Shown here piece by piece: positions 1-10,559 of a DNA stretch of 64,000 nt. This DNA comes from Yponomeuta sedellus (lineage: Eukaryota; Arthropoda; Insecta; Lepidoptera; Yponomeutidae): contig OW203727.1 in NCBI GenBank assembly GCA_934045075.1, positions 18,846,861 through 18,910,860 of the forward strand, read 5' to 3'. The position numbers were made by a program, and so were the translations under genes. Below the pieces are notes generated by a model. It searched no databases. It saw nothing but the letters and a program-made list of their open reading frames with translations, and had not been told where the DNA came from. Position 1 is the stretch's first letter, and each line of letters starts with the position of its first letter.

Positions 1-249
1 AAATCTCGTTAAGATTCTATCCCAAAAGATTTAAACATTGATTTATTAAATCAACATTTTTTCTCTGCGTCTGCCATTGATGGAGCTAAAAAATCTGAAA
101 CACTTAATCTCATTTTCTCAGTTCCAACTCCTGATCATTCTTCTTTTAGTCTGAGTCAATTTTCGGATTGTGATGTTAAGAAAAAAATCATCTCTATCAC
201 GTCTAACGCTGTTGGTTGTGATAATATCTCTCAGTATGGATTCATCTGA
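1..249 (+). pseudogene. Non-LTR retrotransposon reverse transcriptase fragment
   Basis: An open frame from base 13 to the TGA at 247-249 reads like the stretch just before the catalytic core of a CR1/Jockey-type reverse transcriptase: an N-x-F-F-S-A-S segment, then a V-x-x-x-I-x-x-I-x-S-N-A-V-G-x-D-N-I motif. The frame has a stop at bases 10-12 and ends where the catalytic fingers should begin, so only a broken piece survives. The match rests on motif memory. Confidence 0.55.
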
Positions 250-790
250 TTTAACCTACTCCGAATTAAAAAATACATACATAATTTTGATTCCTCAAAA
301 TTGATAATCTATTTGTTTTTATTATTGATTGAAAACCTATACAGTTACGGAGTAAGCAGACTGCATTATGGAAAGCCAGTCTAAGCTTTTGAGAGCATTT
401 TGGCTACTCACAAGCGAGTGCAAGGTATCATCTGCTTTTTCATCACGATCATTGTTTTTTAAAGATATGATGTCTCGAAAATCAGTGACTTATGAGATAT
501 TGTGAGTCATAATTTATTTTATTTTTATATTCATTACTATATTTACTCAAATTGCATAAAAAAAATTCTTAATATATCAGATGAATTTAAATATATATTA
601 TTTCTTATTAATTGACATTGTTATTATTAATAACGTTATAATTGACTTTTTAATATTTGATTTGATGTTACAATTTTGTGTATCAATCTGTGACATGTGT
701 TATTTTTGTGTCTAATATATTTGTGAGTATGTATCTCGGTCTGAAATAAAAATATGTCATTCATTTCATTCATTCATAATTGCTTTTTTA
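250..790 (+). repeat. LINE 3' end with CATT tail
   Basis: AT-rich sequence without coding potential. It ends with an AATAAA-like signal (about 745) and a short CATT/ATTC repeat at about 755-778, which is how many insect LINEs end. It probably belongs with the reverse transcriptase fragment just upstream, with the middle deleted. Confidence 0.4.
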
Positions 791-879
791 AGTCTTCTTT
801 TAGAAAACGAATTCGAGTGTATATTCGGATAACCCTATAGATTAGGGCTGACGAGTAAAGTCATATTGCGCTCGCGTGG

Positions 880-1260
880 TATTACGTTTCGCTCGTAGCA
901 CCGGCTGCCTGAGTGATCTTAAACTATCACGAAGGTTAAGTAATATAGGGCGCGTTCAGTGCATGTCTATGACTAATGCTAGTGGATTTTTTTCGAGTGA
1001 TTCCGTGCTTCGCAAGGCACGTTAAGCAGTTGGTGCCGGCTGTCGTATAATGGTAGTCGTTAAGCCATGTCAGAGACCTAACGGGCGACTGGAAAACTTC
1101 TCATAATAAGATCAGCTACTAGTCTTGCACAGCCGGCACCAACGACTTAACGTGCCTTGCGAAGCATGGTAATACTCGGAAAAAAATGCCACTAGCGGTA
1201 GTCACGGTCACCCATCCTGCACATGACCGCACCTGTTGTTGCTTAACTCAAGAGATTGAT
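880..1260. repeat. Foldback copy of GCCGGC repeat family
   Basis: Two inverted pieces of the repeat that carries GCCGGCTGTC and TGCTTCGCAAGGCACGTTAA motifs face each other here (about 990-1060 and 1128-1200). The same family recurs at 6008, 18755, 20055, 21451, 25531, 51540 and 53455. Confidence 0.6.
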
Positions 1261-1488
1261 TCCAATCGCTCAGTTGGACTAGGCCACGAGAACCCGCGCC
1301 TGTTGTTGGTTAACGCGCTTCATAATATTATAGTGAAAAAAAACAATTTCTCAAAATAGTAGTATTCAGTTCGATATTACTTTTCAACTAAAGCTTAAAA
1401 AGACATCGATAGGCATAGCGGAGCGATATACTTGTATTTAACAAAAATTACAAAAATAACGTGTCATAAAAGGCGACTAAGGGACACA

Positions 1489-1665
1489 AACCGGGGGGTG
1501 GGCAGCAGCGCCCCCTGCAGTACAATTCCACCGAACTGCGATCCCCAACCCGCATGCCCAGCGTGGGGATTACGGGCATTTCCCCAATGATAGCACAAAG
1601 TGTTGCGCTCATTAGAGGAGGGCTATGTCCAGCAGTGGACTTGTACAGCCTGACGACGACGACGA
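1489..1665 (+). repeat. RTE-like LINE 3' end, truncated
   Basis: This is a 3' fragment ending in TATGTCCAGCAGTGGACTTG followed by a CGA triplet tail. The longer copy at 22.5-23.0 kb shows this segment is the C-terminus of a reverse transcriptase ending Y-V-Q-Q-W. A leading GGGACACAAACCGGGGGG block is shared with copies at 9995, 16970 and 36060. Confidence 0.65.
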
Positions 1666-1989
1666 CAAAAGTAACCGTTCCACCTACCTAGTACAATCCA
1701 CTTTTGTTTTCTGCAAATACGAAGCAGATCATGGTACCCCTACTAGTATTACATCGATACAGGTTGTGTTGCGATGCAGCTGATATTGGTTTCATTCCCA
1801 AAGGCAAAGCCCATGTAATTTCAAAGGCACAGAGCTAGCAATATTGTATTTAGAGGACAATGTTTTGTGTGTTTTACTTTGATATTGCTGGTAACATTTG
1901 TCATGTAAACTTAATACAACAGTATTATATTTTACAAGAAAAATGTTACGACCTTTTTGGTTCAACGAAATTAAACAATAATTATATTC

Positions 1990-2120
1990 TAGATGCCCAG
2001 CATGCCTAGCGTGGGAATTATGGGCATTACCCCCCAATGATGGCACAACCTTGCGCTATGGCGCTCATTAGGGGAGGACTATGTCCAGCAGTGGACTAAT
2101 ATAGCCTGAAAAAGAAGAAG
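1990..2120 (+). repeat. RTE-like LINE 3' end, truncated
   Basis: Shorter copy of the same 3' end (GGGGAGGACTATGTCCAGCAG then an AAGAAGAAGA tail). Confidence 0.6.
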
Positions 2121-2289
2121 ATGACTAGAGCAATTTTATAAAGGTTTTTGTGTATTAATACTTTTTTGTAGCATTATGGTTTTGTCTCGTTAAACATATA
2201 ACGTACAGCTTAAAATAGGCCAGGTGCGAATCAACCCACGTGCAATGTAGGGTTCCGTAGAAAGAAGATTTTTTTATGCTTTACAGATC

Positions 2290-2460
2290 TGGTACAATTT
2301 TAAAGATCTGTTTAGAGGCTAAAAATTCCACCCATGCTGGGACACGAACCCGCGACCTCTGGCTATCCGTGCCAGGGCTCTTCCAACTGAGCTAATGGGC
2401 GACTCACCGGCATCAGTGAAATTTCGAACGTCTTTAAAATACTCTCTGTATTACGTACGT
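2290..2460 (-). repeat. tRNA-like SINE family, single copy
   Basis: On the minus strand this reads A box (TTAGCTCAGTTGGAAGAG), a perfect CTGGC/GCCAG-type anticodon stem and a B box (GGTTCG). It is flanked by the family hallmark CCTATTTAGAGGCTAAAAATT and by ATCAGTGAAATTTCGAACG. Related copies lie at 9380, 10259, 17330, 17633, 30844, 36283, 51970, 54041, 58830, 61305 and 62387. Confidence 0.65.
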
Positions 2461-2560
2461 TTCTGGTACAAATCAGAATAAATTCAGCGGGGATCGAACC
2501 CACGATCTCTGTTTTCATAAATAAACGTGTAAACATATAGGGCTACGAAGCAGTCAAAAT

Positions 2561-3030
2561 AGCTTCTAACTCAAAGCTCTAAGGCAATTTAGCATATCAA
2601 AAGACCATCAAACGACGCGATCTTGACGCCTGTTCACCCGTCACGTGTTGTCCTTAACTTGAGCAGTTATCGCGACTCTAACCTAAGGGGGTACACACAC
2701 TACGATCATTCGCTATTACAAAAAGTAAATAGAACAAACTAATGTTTTAAACACTTAGTTCGATGTATCCCGGGGCGGCTTATTCTTTTTGTTTTTTAGA
2801 GTGTTTTGTATTAATTTTCCATTTTTAGTTTAGACTAAGATTTTGGTGATTGATTTCAATTTTAATCTGTTTTTGATATGTTTTTTTTAGTATTAATATT
2901 TTATTGTTATTATCTCCGATTAAGATATAAAATAAATAGAACCTTGTTGGTTTGAACTGATACCGCCCAAACTGTTAATTCGCGACTTCTAACCGATCAA
3001 ACTAAGGAAAAAAACTTTTACTCGACAAAC
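2561..3030. other. No feature seen
   Basis: AT-rich intergenic sequence. I see no gene, and only weak SINE-like debris (GGGATCGAACCCACGATC) just before it at about 2490-2510. Confidence 0.5.
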
Positions 3031-3215
3031 CCATTCATCGTCAGCCCATCTCTGCCCACTACTGGGTAAAGGCCGGTTTTCGGTTTTTCCACTAATCCCC
3101 ATGGCAAATACCTAGGTCTATTACGCCATCTTTAGTGGTCTTTCGCCATTCGCACACACATTCGTACACTCGGGCCTTCTGCCGACTTGACGACATCGTC
3201 CGACTATTGAGCGTT
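3030..3215 (-). repeat. LINE 3' end remnant, antisense
   Basis: CAGCCCATCTCTGCCCACTA followed by a C-rich antisense stretch resembles the inverted 3' end of a lepidopteran LINE, the same arrangement as the clearer copy at 8905-9172. Confidence 0.4.
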
Positions 3216-4590
3216 TAATTATACCTTATGGCACGCGAAACACTTGTGTCAAGACATAGCACAAGAAATGGCATTTGCATAGACGAGTTTATCTCTGTTA
3301 GAGATGAGATTAGAGATTTTACATTTTATTCAATATGTTTTACTATTTTTAACCGACTTCTACAAAAAGGATGGTTCTCAATTCGTCGGTACCTTTTTTA
3401 TTTTTTAAGTGTGTGTGCGGGAACGATTTAGAAAATTTTTTTTTTCAAAGGGTAGACTTCACAGGTATTTCGATAGTCATTAAATTACGTTCTAATGATG
3501 ATGCAAAATCAAGGTAACATCAAATATCAAAGTCATACTTGAAGGGATTTCAGTGTTTTTTATAGTACGTGCATTTGCATTCTGAAAACACAATTTGGCG
3601 CAGTCGTACGTACAAAAAATATATATATTTATTATAAATAAAAATAAAAAGCGATTTCAAAACATGACATTACTAAAACCACAGAAATATTTTAAACTAA
3701 TATGACCTTAAAATTTGACGTTGATATTGCACAAGGATAGTTTGGAGCTGGTGCCAAATTACATGACTAGCACTTGGATTTTGGGCATCGACTTCAAAAT
3801 ATATTTCTACAGTACTAGCATAAAATTTAAAATTTATATTCGTTTTAATTATGTCTGTCTTTTTAATGTTTTGAAGTTGGTTTTTTTAATTACATTTGGC
3901 ACAGCGGTGGTGCCCGATGCTGATTTCAATTATTTTGAAATGTGAACACCTCGGACACGCAGTTAAGAAGAAAAACCATTAGACTCAAACCCTGGAGTTT
4001 CCAAACAGAAAGTAAGCTTTCTACTATGCTATCTTTACTGTGGAAGTACCATTTAATTTAATTTTAATTTAATTTAAATTTACACTGACACTTTTTTATT
4101 AACAGCTCCCTTCGAGTATAATGCAATTCTTACAATACTGCTTAGCAACACTTTGCTAGCGCCTTAAAAAATTGCGGAAATTAAAGTATAAGAAGATGCC
4201 AAAGCTGAACTTAGCAAATCTCCTAATGTAACGTCACCCTCAAAGCGGGGATTTACTTCAGGCAAGTTTCGCGACGGCACACCGCTGATAGCGAGCGCTT
4301 GCCGCGATTATACGCGTTGCCTCGAGTCTAACTCGGCTTGAAATGTGACCCGCCGGGAACAACCATGTTTCCTTGTATTAGGGTTAGGTAATGTATTAAA
4401 AGTCCTTTTTCAAGCAAGTTCTTAAACCAACAAAATAAGGTACCCAAAGGAACTTTTCTATTTACTTATTCAGAAAATTTAATCTGCTGTGGACCAATGC
4501 AGCAATGCATCAAAATGCATCAAAAGAGACAATGTTCGGACGGAATAGCAAGGCATTGTGAAGTATGCAACTCAAACCCACATTAGTCTT
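3216..4590. other. No gene seen
   Basis: AT-rich, with short A/T runs (3620-3650, 4050-4080). No open frame with recognisable protein content. Confidence 0.5.
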
Positions 4591-4596
4591 TCTATG

Positions 4597-4650
4597 GACC
4601 ACTGTTTGGACCGCATGAGAGCGATGGTTCATGCGGTCCAAACAGTGGTC
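4597..4650. repeat. Perfect 22-bp inverted repeat (hairpin)
   Basis: GACCACTGTTTGGACCGCAT and its reverse complement face each other across a loop of about 10 nt. Probably the remnant of a foldback element. Confidence 0.75.
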
Positions 4651-6007
4651 ATTTTCAAGGTTTTTGCAAGAATTTTTCAAGGGCATTTTCACGAACAAAA
4701 TACGATAAAAATGTAGAAGCTTATAGATATGAACTATTATGAACTATTAACCACCGCGTGACGTCACGCTTAGGTTAACATTGGTAAACTTAACCCGAGC
4801 TTTGTTGTGATTACTAGTTATTACTATGTTTGTTTACCCAGGGGTGACGTCAGAATCGACGGTATGACACTGCGAGGTGTTTTCCCACACATTTAAAATA
4901 ATTTTAGAAAAATGCCCTTTACCTTGGTTAAATTAATAAACGTAATAAACTAAATGTTTATGGCAACACAAGTATATTGTCATGTTTCCTTTTTTTAGCA
5001 TTTTAAGTTGGCAACACTAAATATGTCTCGCTCTCTGTGTGACCGAATATCCATGGCGCGTGTGTTGATTATATTTCATTGAAGAATAAATTATCTGGTT
5101 CCCAGTGCTGCGGTTTAAATTACAATACAGTTCACTCTACACCAGCTTCGCCCCGAGCCATCTTATAACAACTAAAATATAGGTTTTTTTGTAAATAATA
5201 AATGTGTTAAATAAATGGATTTTAAAAATCCTCTCCCAATGTGAGTTTAGGGGTCCCTAGCATTAAAACCAGACCCAATATGGTGTTTTGTGGGTAGGCG
5301 CACTTCTTGTGAGTCCCACATTGGCAACATGGCCGGGTCCGTGCTGTTATGCATGATCATTCACCACCTCCCTCCCCGTGTCCTCCGGAGGGTGCCCTTA
5401 ATAGGGAAAAAAATAGAATTAAAATCTTTCGCCGTGCCTATTAACAAAAATGTCAAAGTCTAAATTGCTGTCCAAAGTAACCACTTGCTGTTTTACGGCG
5501 TGCTTTAAACTATTTTGATGCCGTCAACTTTATTACTGCTGAAATATTATTTTCACATTAAAAGCTTCTCGTCGGCCGCCCACATGAGCTTACGTGCCGG
5601 GTTAATGAAATTTTGAACGTGTGAGTTTCCCCTCTCAACATTGTAGAGAAGAATGCGAGTGCGAATAGGCAAACATATTAGATTTTAATATTTCACAATG
5701 TTCTCCCGAGGGAGGCACATTCGTGAATAAACCAGCATGGAGAATTCGCACCGCTTCCTCCCGTTCAAGTTTCCGCATCCGAGAAAGGGATGGGGCTAGA
5801 CCTGACTAATTTAATTGACCCGGTGCACTTTTGCTAATTTGCCCCTTTGTTTCTGGGTAGCGAAATTCCATTTTGCTAAAGGCAGTATCTCTTTGGGAAA
5901 ATTGCAAAGTATGTCGTACTTTTTCAGTGGGCATGTTTGAAACGCTACCGCTTTTGTTGAAATTTTTTTAATTGATTAACCGATGACCCAATGTGGTGAA
6001 GTTGGCG
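4651..6007. other. No gene seen
   Basis: Mixed AT-rich and moderately GC-rich sequence. No recognisable coding, RNA or mobile-element signature that I can support. Confidence 0.45.
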
Positions 6008-6300
6008 CTGGCTGTCATGTAGTGGTAGTTGTTAAAGCATGTCAGGGGCCTTATGGGCGTCTTGATAAATTCTCATAGTAAGGCCCTCCACTGTCTTACA
6101 TTCCTCCACCAACCCGGACTTGTGGTCGGCCTTACTTGTCAACAACTGGCGTGGTCAGGTGCTGGATGGGTGACCATCTCGTGACTACCGCTAGTGGCAT
6201 TTTTTCCGAGCGCTTCCGTGCTTCGCAAGGCGCGTTAAGCCGTTGATGCCGGCTGTAATGTAATGGCACTCATTAAGCCATGTCAGAGTCCTTAGGGGTG
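6008..6300 (+). repeat. GCCGGC repeat family copy
   Basis: It carries GGCTGTCATGTAGTGGTAG, a CCTCCACCAACCCGGACTTG block, GACTACCGCTAGTGGCATTT and CGTGCTTCGCAAGGCGCG. These are rearranged relative to the 20.1 kb copy, so this may be two overlapping insertions. Confidence 0.6.
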
Positions 6301-6597
6301 GAAAAACAATTTTTTTTAATGAAATTATCATTAACTTCTCTAATTATTGCTTAACCTTATTTGAAATAACCTTCTTAATAAGCTTCTGTTGCTGAACTAG
6401 GCAAAGCCTGTGTTTCAGTATACAGTACCGCCCACATATTTGATTTGATTTGTTTTCAACAGAGGTTACATTCACTTATAAATTATTTACGAGTTGTATT
6501 ATTATAATATCATTGTTAATGTGTCTCTAATAACAAATGGATACCATAATAAATATGTTATGATACATTTTCTGAAAGAGAACAGTATCTGCATTAT

Positions 6598-6760
6598 GAC
6601 GACCTCGGTGGCGCAGCGGTTTGGCACGCTGACTGTAAAACCAAGGTCTCGGGTTCGATCCCCGGCCGGGTCAAACCAGAAAACGAACTTCTTTAGTTTG
6701 TCTCTGATCTTGGATGTTGTCACAAGTCAATTAGTTGTACTTAGTATAGGGCTGACGAGA
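6598..6760 (+). repeat. tRNA-derived SINE
   Basis: A tRNA-like head has an A box GTGGCGCAGCGGTTTGGC and a B box GGGTTCGATCCCCGG, then a short body ending around TTGTCTCTGATCTTGG. The 17178 copy has the same head and body. A SINE is preferred over a gene because an unrelated body is attached and the copies have diverged. Confidence 0.75.
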
Positions 6761-6822
6761 TCTGTTCATATGTCCATGAACATTTATTTATTATTATTAT
6801 TTATTACTGTTAACAGACAATC

Positions 6823-6971
6823 GAACTTGGTACGGGCCGGACACCGGATTCGGTACGCTCCATACCATATCCGTTCGTCTGGAAAGTTGACTGCCGAACA
6901 TAATTAGTACTATTTCGTGTTCGCTCGGTCCGTTGGTACGCCGAATCCAGTGTCCGGTCCTTACCAAGTTC
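6823..6971. repeat. Foldback MITE
   Basis: Inverted arms of about 38 bp with several mismatches (CGAACTTGGTACGGGCCGGA against the complement of the segment ending at 6971). No coding content. Confidence 0.65.
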
Positions 6972-6975
6972 GTCG

Positions 6976-7180
6976 TCAGGCTATACTAGTCCACTGCTGG
7001 ACATAGCCCTCCCCTAATGAGCGCCATAGCGCCCTGTCTTCAGCTTGCCATTTTCGCTGATCGTTATCCCGCCTGGTCGGAGGGCGTCCTACACTACGTT
7101 TGCCGAGTCGCGGTCTTAACTCAAGAACACGTTTACTCCATCGGTTGTCGATTCTTCGCGAGCCCAGTTCGATCGTCTGT
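6976..7180 (-). repeat. RTE-like LINE 3' end, antisense
   Basis: Reverse-oriented copy: CGTCGTCAGGCTATACTAGT, CCACTGCTGGACATAGCCCT, then antisense coding sequence for the enzyme's C-terminus. Confidence 0.65.
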
Positions 7181-7496
7181 TAACACTATAAAAAAAATGC
7201 ATTTTGAGCGGTGGTAGCGAAGCAGTAGAACGCCGTTAGCGTGCAGTGACGAATATAATCTAATAAATGAAAATCTCGTGTCACAGTTTGTTTTTTACAC
7301 TTTAATGCACACTAAAAACGTTATTAAAAATAAAACTTATATAACAGTCTTGTGATAAAAGTTACTTGCAAAGGCGGACTTATTTCAAAAGATATTATTC
7401 ATTATACTGGTTACCAAACTCCTCTAAAACGGTTTCAACGATTTTGCTCCACTCACTATGTTATTTTTTTTTTGTCTATATTTGGTAGTTCTGTTA

Positions 7497-7632
7497 GGCC
7501 CACTTGCGTCAGCCCGGGTTAGCTCATTTAACTCGAGTTGACCGGTTACATCGATAAATTCACATGCAAACTGATCGATTTAACCGGTTAACTCGAGTTA
7601 AATGAGCTAACTCGGGCTGACGCAAGTGGGCC
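7497..7632. repeat. Foldback MITE with 59-bp arms
   Basis: The outer GGCCCACTTGCGTCAGCCC and inner AACTCGAGTT motifs are mirrored across a short spacer, giving a near-perfect stem of about 59 bp. No target duplication is obvious (TTA occurs near each side). Confidence 0.85.
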
Positions 7633-7959
7633 GTATTAATATGCTAATTAATATGACAAAACAACTTTTGCGGGGTCAGCTAGCTATGTATAATAAATAT
7701 CTTCCCATACTGGGCCTTCACTGTGAACTTTCCCGTGCTACAATTCACTATGTTATTCTATTTAAATCCCTGGCTAACGAAGTTGCGGATAGAGTTAGTA
7801 TGCAGTGTCCCTAGTGAGTTCAGTTTTGACCTGTCGCCAACCATGCAGAGCATTATTCCTATTTACGTAAATCAAAAACATCATGAGTAAACCCGCGTCT
7901 TTTTTGACTCCACTAGTCTTTCCTGTGGGCTAGGCTGACTAAGCTATCAGGATGGTATA

Positions 7960-8290
7960 GGTGTTGCGACCGCCGCTGGTGCAGGTGCCGCGCGCGCGCA
8001 CCAACCTGCTGGCCGAGGCGCCGCTGACGCGCGCACTCCGCACTCTAAATACCATCTCGGAAAAAAAAATGTTTTTGGATGTACTCAGGGTGAATTCACT
8101 AGGACGGCATTGAATATTATGTGTGTGTTTAGTATGTAAATAGGTATATAAATATATACTAGGTAAATAGATACCGATTGTATGTTTGAATTGTTAATTA
8201 ATGTTTGTGAAGATTTTATAATGTTTTAACTTGTTGAATTAGGTGCTAATCCTGTAATGAGTAAGTTTAAGTTATTATGTTAAATAAATA
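7960..8290 (+). pseudogene. Jockey/CR1-like LINE C-terminal fragment
   Basis: A GC-rich island (7965-8056) in AT-rich surroundings encodes LVQVPRARTNLLAEAPLTRA, which resembles the extreme C-terminus of a Jockey/CR1-type reverse transcriptase. An AT-rich 3' tail with AATAAA near 8285 follows. It interrupts a repeat whose two halves lie side by side at 59113-59215. Confidence 0.5.
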
Positions 8291-8339
8291 TCCCCTACAC
8301 GCGTTCCAGACGCAGCGTCCGAGTGGCCCCTTCACCCAT

Positions 8340-8575
8340 TGACGACCTCTGTGGCGCAGCGGTAGCGCACCATGCAAGTGGTCCCGGGTTCGAACCCCAG
8401 CTGGGAATTAAAAAAAACCCCAGGTCATGGATGTTTACATGTTTGTGATGTCGTTGATTCTGGTTCCCACGACACAGGGTATCCTATTGTGAGGCCAGAA
8501 GCAATGTATGTGCCTGTATGTATATGTTGTGAAGATGTCACTGGACAGTGCCTAATTCATCTCATTTCGTAAATG
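8340..8575 (+). repeat. tRNA-derived SINE
   Basis: Head with A box GTGGCGCAGCGGTAGCGC and B box GGGTTCGAACCCCAG. The body carries CACGACACAGGGTATCCTA, shared loosely with the SINEs at 17985, 25012 and 62131. Confidence 0.75.
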
Positions 8576-8904
8576 CAGATGCCAAAACAAAACACTCAGT
8601 CACTCCTATAATCGTTAACCGGACATACTCGTAAAAGCAATTATTCCGACCATCGCCATTATTCGCGCTTAAAAAATATCGCGCAGGCCTCCAGGAGATT
8701 TACAACGATTGCCAGATGTTTGATGTAACAGTTAAGCTGTAAGCTGTAAATTGTTTCATTTTGCCAGCGGACAAACAAGTGTGTTTGCAGACTTACTGTG
8801 ACGGAATTGGAAAATGAAACGTCGAATGAAAGGCAAATAAAAGCGAGCCGGCATGAATTACTGGTCCGTTGAATGAATATTCAAGATGTCTATCTATATA
8901 CAGC

Positions 8905-9172
8905 CCACATCAACCCACTGCTGGGCATAGGCTTCCTTTTTATTGCGCCATTCCTCACGGTCCTGTGCTAACCTGATCCATCTCTGACCCGCAACCCTCA
9001 CGATGTCGTCTGACCGTCGTGTCGGTGGTTTGCCTACCAACCTCCTTCCCTCCCTTGGCCACCACTCCGATACTGTCCCTTCTAGCCAAGTGTCCCGCCC
9101 ATCTCCACTTTAAGTCTGTGATCCGCTCACCAACGTCTTCGACCTTGGTTCTTTGACGAATTTCTTCGAATA
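8905..9172 (-). pseudogene. RTE-like reverse transcriptase C-terminus
   Basis: Read on the minus strand it encodes a K-V-E-D-V-x-x-R-I-x-x-L-K-W-R-W-A-G-H type segment and then, after a frame change, the usual R-W-x-x-x-A-Q-D-R-x-x-W and A-Q-Q-W tail. It is antisense, frameshifted and 5'-truncated. Confidence 0.65.
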
Positions 9173-9379
9173 TTCAAGATTATTTAATTTTTTTTTCTAC
9201 TACATTATTCTAAGCCTAACTAAAGTTGAGTGAAATTATATTAGTAGTACATTGAAATACTTCACCTTCATGATGATTATATACTATCTGTCTCACTCAA
9301 AAAAAGCCTGTGCTATGCATAGAGGCATATACAAGGTATTAAAGAGTAACACCCGAAAACTACACACAAACATTATTTT

Positions 9380-9558
9380 ATTATATTATTTTTAATGCAC
9401 TAAACCCGTGCTAAGGATAATTTTAAAAAACCTATTCAGAGGCCTTAAATTCCACCCATGCCGGGATTCGAACCCGCGACCTCGGGCGTGGATAGCCAGA
9501 GGTCGCGGGCTCGAATCCCGGCATGGGTGGAACTTTTAGCCTCTAAATAGGTTTTTTA
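9380..9558. repeat. Palindromic tRNA-like element
   Basis: Inverted halves of the tRNA-like family (CCCATGCCGGGATTCGAACC facing its complement) are flanked by CCTATTCAGAGG and CCTCTAAATAGG. The 12-bp direct repeat AAACATTATTTT lies on both sides (9368-9379 and 9559-9570), indicating insertion by LINE-type target priming. Confidence 0.85.
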
Positions 9559-9654
9559 AAACATTATTTTGTCTAAGTACAATATTTTTCCTTCACAGTT
9601 AGCTAACGGTATCGCTACTATAACTACACAAATGTATATAATTTAGAAAAGAAA

Positions 9655-9880
9655 GTCATTGGTACATGCCCACACTGGGAATCGAACCTGGGTCTCTTTC
9701 TTCCGAGACCCAGGTCCATTGTTCTGTCCACTGGGCTACCGCAGCTTACCGTGAAGGAAAACATCGTGAGGAAACCTGATTGTCTGAGGTGGTCAAATAC
9801 CTCAGCGCTTGAAATTGTCAATCCGTGGTACGGACTTAATTACCACGCGTGCCTGTATTTGAACACCTCAGATATTCAGG
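9655..9880 (-). repeat. SINE with GAAGGAAAACATCGTGAGG body
   Basis: The head reads as a tRNA-like B box in antisense (GGGAATCGAACCTGGGTC) with a later body motif GTGAAGGAAAACATCGTGAG. The body motif recurs at 56215, 59955 and 60815. Confidence 0.6.
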
Positions 9881-9994
9881 TTTCTCAGGATGTTAATAAA
9901 ACAACACGCCCGTGAATCGCTCGATGAAGCGCTCGTGGCCTAGTGAAGCGCTTGACTCTAGTCGAACCGAGGAATTGGAATCAATCACTTGAGT

Positions 9995-10172
9995 TGAGTC
10001 ACAAACCGGGGGGTGGGCAGCAGCGCCCCCTGCCGTACAATTCCACCGAACTGCGATTCCCAACCCGCATGCCTAGCGTGGGGAATATGGGCATTACCCC
10101 TTATGATAGCACAACGTGGCGCTCTTTAGGGGAGGGCTATGTCCAGCAGTGGACTAGTATAGCGTGACGACG
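9995..10172 (+). repeat. RTE-like LINE 3' end, truncated
   Basis: ACAAACCGGGGGGTGGGCAG block, then AGGGGAGGGCTATGTCCAGC and a CGACGACG tail. Confidence 0.65.
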
Positions 10173-10258
10173 ACTTGAGTTAAGCTACAACAGGTGCGGT
10201 CAGGTGCAGGATGCTTGATCATCCCGTGACTACCGCTAGTGGCATTTTTTTTATTTTT

Positions 10259-10552
10259 CATGCATCAGTGAAATTTCGAACCTCATTACACTATTCGGCT
10301 TAAGCAAATTGCATCACTTACAGCCCCGATGCTAATATAAGCGAGATGTCGCTGCCTGTACGTCATACAGAGAATAGTGTAAAGAGGTTCGAAATTTCAC
10401 TGATGCCGGTGAGTCGCCCATTGGCTCAATTGGAAGAGCGCTGGCACGGATAGCCAGAGGTTGCGGGTTCGAATCCCGGCATGGGTGAAATTTTTAGCCT
10501 CTAAATAGGTTTTTAATTTGTCCTTAGCACGGGTTAGTGCATTAAAAATAAA
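10259..10552 (+). repeat. tRNA-like SINE, near full length
   Basis: Sense copy. A 5' portion with ATTTCGAACCTC appears twice in opposite orientation, then the tRNA-like head at 10414-10489 (A box TTGGCTCAATTGGAAGAGCG, stem CTGGC/GCCAG, B box GGGTTCGAATCCC) and the tail TCCTTAGCACGGGTTAGTGC. Confidence 0.75.
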
Positions 10553-10559
10553 AATACTA

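Noticed and set aside
7965..8056. GC-rich island as a host exon
   Set aside because: The encoded peptide fits a LINE reverse transcriptase C-terminus better, and the island lies inside an insertion with an AATAAA tail.
10414..10489. Functional tRNA gene
   Set aside because: The same head recurs many times in the window with an attached SINE body and a C at the U33 position of the loop.
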